A program made the translations under genes and the position numbers. A model generated the notes under the pieces. The model did not search any database and was not told the DNA's origin. It worked only from the letters and a program-made list of their open reading frames with translations. From Curtobacterium sp. MCBA15_001 (GTDB lineage Bacteria; Actinomycetota; Actinomycetes; Actinomycetales; Microbacteriaceae): a stretch of DNA of 64,000 bases. The DNA is taken from contig NZ_MJGI01000004.1 in assembly GCF_001864835.1 (NCBI RefSeq), positions 42,140 to 106,139 on the forward strand, given 5' to 3'. This document shows, piece by piece, positions 62,389 through 64,000 of the stretch (its first letter is position 1; every line of letters starts with the position of its first letter).

Positions 62389-63243
62389 GTGAGCCGTCGC
62401 AAGGCCTGGAACGCCGACCCCGAACCGCTCCTCCGTGTCGACGAGGGCTTCCGACTCGCCGACGTCGACCCCGAGTCCACGCCCGGCTTCCCCGGGCGCA
62501 AGATCGACGGCCTCGAGTCCCTGGCCGCCGGCGCCGATCGCCTGGCTGCCCTGCAGGAGCGGCTCTGGGCAGCGGCGACGACCGGGGACGAGCGCCGCGT
62601 GCTGCTCGTCCTGCAGGCGATGGACACGGCGGGCAAGGGCGGGATCGTCTCGCACGTGGTCGGCGCGGTGGACCCGAACGGCGTGCACTACGCCGGGTTC
62701 AAGGCGCCCACGGCCGAGGAGCGCGAGCACGACTTCCTCTGGCGCATCGAGCGGCAGCTGCCCGGCGCCGGGCAGCTCGGCGTGTTCGACCGGTCGCACT
62801 ACGAGGACGTCCTCATCCAGCGCATCCGGGCCTTCGCGTCGCCGGACGAGATCGAGCGCCGCTACGGCGCCATCGTGGACTTCGAGAACCGGCTCGCCGA
62901 GCAGGGCACGACGATCGTCAAGGTGATGCTGCACATCTCGAAGGACGAGCAGCGCGCACGCCTCGGCGACCGCCTGGACCGGCCGGACAAGCACTGGAAG
63001 TTCAACCCGGGCGACATCGACGAGCGGCTGCTCTGGAACCGGTACCAGGACGCGTACCAGATCGTGTTCGACCGGACCTCGACCGCCGTCGCGCCCTGGT
63101 ACGTGATCCCCGCGAACCGCAAGTGGTACGCCCGCCTCGCCGTGCAGCAGCTCCTGCTCCGCGCACTCGAGGACATGCACCTGTCCTGGCCCGCGGCCGA
63201 CTTCGACGTGGCCGAGCAACGACAGCGGCTCGCCGAGTCCTGA
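62389..63243 (+). CDS. polyphosphate kinase 2 family protein
   Basis: 284 residues with a GTG start preceded by GGAGGAC. Walker A LVLQAMDTAGKGG, FDRSHYEDVLIQRI, lid-type KVMLHISKDEQRARLGDR and KHWKFNPGDIDER are the PPK2 marks. It moves phosphate between polyphosphate and nucleoside mono- or diphosphates. One catalytic domain; the length fits the NMP/NDP-phosphorylating kind (class I or III), which I cannot separate by eye. Confidence 0.9.
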   Translation: MSRRKAWNADPEPLLRVDEGFRLADVDPESTPGFPGRKIDGLESLAAGADRLAALQERLWAAATTGDERRVLLVLQAMDTAGKGGIVSHVVGAVDPNGVHYAGFKAPTAEEREHDFLWRIERQLPGAGQLGVFDRSHYEDVLIQRIRAFASPDEIERRYGAIVDFENRLAEQGTTIVKVMLHISKDEQRARLGDRLDRPDKHWKFNPGDIDERLLWNRYQDAYQIVFDRTSTAVAPWYVIPANRKWYARLAVQQLLLRALEDMHLSWPAADFDVAEQRQRLAES

Positions 63244-63352
63244 CCAGCGGTCGGCCAGGAGGCTCGGCTCGCCGCCACCGGGGTCGTGGGCTCCCGACGG
63301 GGCTGGCCAACACGCGTCGGCTCGCGTAGACTCGCTCGGTCGGCCTTCGACA

Positions 63353-63371
63353 CCGCGGCTGCGAGCCGCGG
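63353..63371 (+). other. leader hairpin before Arg/Asp-repeat gene
   Basis: CCGCGGCT-GCG-AGCCGCGG is a perfect 8-bp stem. It lies in a 260-base space (63244-63503) that otherwise holds only a weak family A-like half site (GGCCAGGAGGCTCGG near 63251) after the PPK2 gene. The following gene's leader may be long and structured. Confidence 0.5.
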
Positions 63372-63503
63372 ACGTGTTTGGGTGTTGTGTAGCTCGAGGG
63401 CTGGAATCACGTCGATCGACGACGGGATGAACCCCCTCCACGAACTGCCCCCGCCGATGTCGCTGCCGGGCTCCGTGGCATGTCCGCACCCCGGAGAGAA
63501 CTC

Positions 63504-64000
63504 ATGGCCCCCTACGACAAGGGCGCGAACAACCGCGCCTCCGATCGTGTCCGTCACGCGAACGGCACCCCTGCCGCCCGCTCCAGCAAGCACCGCGGAT
63601 ACCGCGCTGCCGAGCCGACCGCTCCGCGCCAGAAGCAGCGGTGGGACGCCGACGAGCGTCGCAACCGCTCGTCGCAGGGCGAGCGCCCGGCCCGCCCGAA
63701 CTGGGACCCGCGCGACAGCCGCGGCAGCCGCCCGGCGTGGGAGCCCCGCGGTGCGGGTCGTCCCGCCCGCGGCAACGACCGCGACGAGCGCGCCCCGCGC
63801 AGCTTCGACCGCAACGACCGCGACCGTGCGCCCCGCCGTGACGACCGCGATGACCGTGCTCCGCGTCGTTTCGAGCGCGACGACCGTGCACCCCGTCGTG
63901 ACGACCGTGACGACCGCGCCCCGCGTCGTTTCGACCGTGACGACCGTGCGCCCCGTCGTGACGACCGCGCCCCGCGTCGTTTCGACCGCGACGACCGGGC
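63504..64000 (+). CDS. Arg/Asp-repeat protein, N-terminal part
   Basis: The frame runs off the right edge with no stop codon. It starts MAPYDKGANNRASDRVRHAN with GGAGAG upstream. From 63828 a 20-residue unit (APRRDDRDDRAPRRFERDDR in copy 1) repeats twice in full and once with a three-residue deletion. Such low-complexity Arg/Asp-rich regions are N-terminal tails of some actinobacterial RNA helicases and RNA-binding proteins, but the catalytic part is not in this window, so I leave the identity open. Near-identical DNA between copies suggests recent expansion. Confidence 0.75.
   Translation, partial: MAPYDKGANNRASDRVRHANGTPAARSSKHRGYRAAEPTAPRQKQRWDADERRNRSSQGERPARPNWDPRDSRGSRPAWEPRGAGRPARGNDRDERAPRSFDRNDRDRAPRRDDRDDRAPRRFERDDRAPRRDDRDDRAPRRFDRDDRAPRRDDRAPRRFDRDDR

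Overview
The window is high-GC, gene-dense DNA from an actinobacterium. I infer the family Microbacteriaceae, most like Curtobacterium, from the gene set: DUF3073 and DUF3072 proteins, sortase substrates with LAFTG signals, a DtxR-type iron box, frequent GTG and TTG starts, ATGA/GTGA overlaps and the split purine genes. This assignment is from memory of gene content, not from a search. I saw no rRNA, tRNA, CRISPR array, transposase or phage gene. It reads as chromosomal housekeeping sequence with an accessory surface-protein region and unusually decorated intergenic spaces.

Region 1-9.5 kb is cell surface: the end of a DUF4012 protein, a small LAFTG-anchored protein, a VanZ-like membrane protein and a giant (1816 aa) LAFTG-anchored protein with 14 tandem Ig/cadherin-like repeats. 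Region 9.6-19.5 kb holds redox and metabolism genes: peroxiredoxin-like protein, SRAP/YedK, two tandem paralogous membrane proteins, Ohr, YchJ-like protein, a short-chain dehydrogenase, shikimate dehydrogenase, an iron-siderophore binding lipoprotein under a DtxR-like box, DUF1304, chorismate mutase, a lactonase with a poly-serine insert and a 2-hydroxyacid dehydrogenase.

Purine synthesis is spread over three loci: purS-purQ-purL (19.5-22.9 kb), purD-purC (38.4-40.5 kb) and head-to-head purF/purM (44.5-47.1 kb). Between them lie a PadR-MFS efflux operon, a CtaG-like gene with a disrupted start, furA-katA, a NodA-like acyltransferase, a VOC dioxygenase, signal peptidase I, an ABC transporter with its two-component system, a PP2C phosphatase and a large LuxR-type ATPase regulator. 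Region 47-64 kb has a flavin monooxygenase, DoxX, a KimA-like potassium transporter, a PadR/DUF4097 operon, the YczR-like/YczE-like divergent pair, an RND permease, an esterase, PPK2 and the start of an Arg/Asp-repeat protein.

The least ordinary signals are in the noncoding DNA. Four recurring inverted-repeat families (called A to D below) sit mostly in spaces between convergent genes, and family A looks like a repeated bidirectional terminator. A TGACGCGTCA-centred palindrome stands before both the VOC dioxygenase and the DoxX gene, which suggests a shared MarR-type catechol/quinone regulon. The NodA-like acyltransferase is the most unexpected protein.
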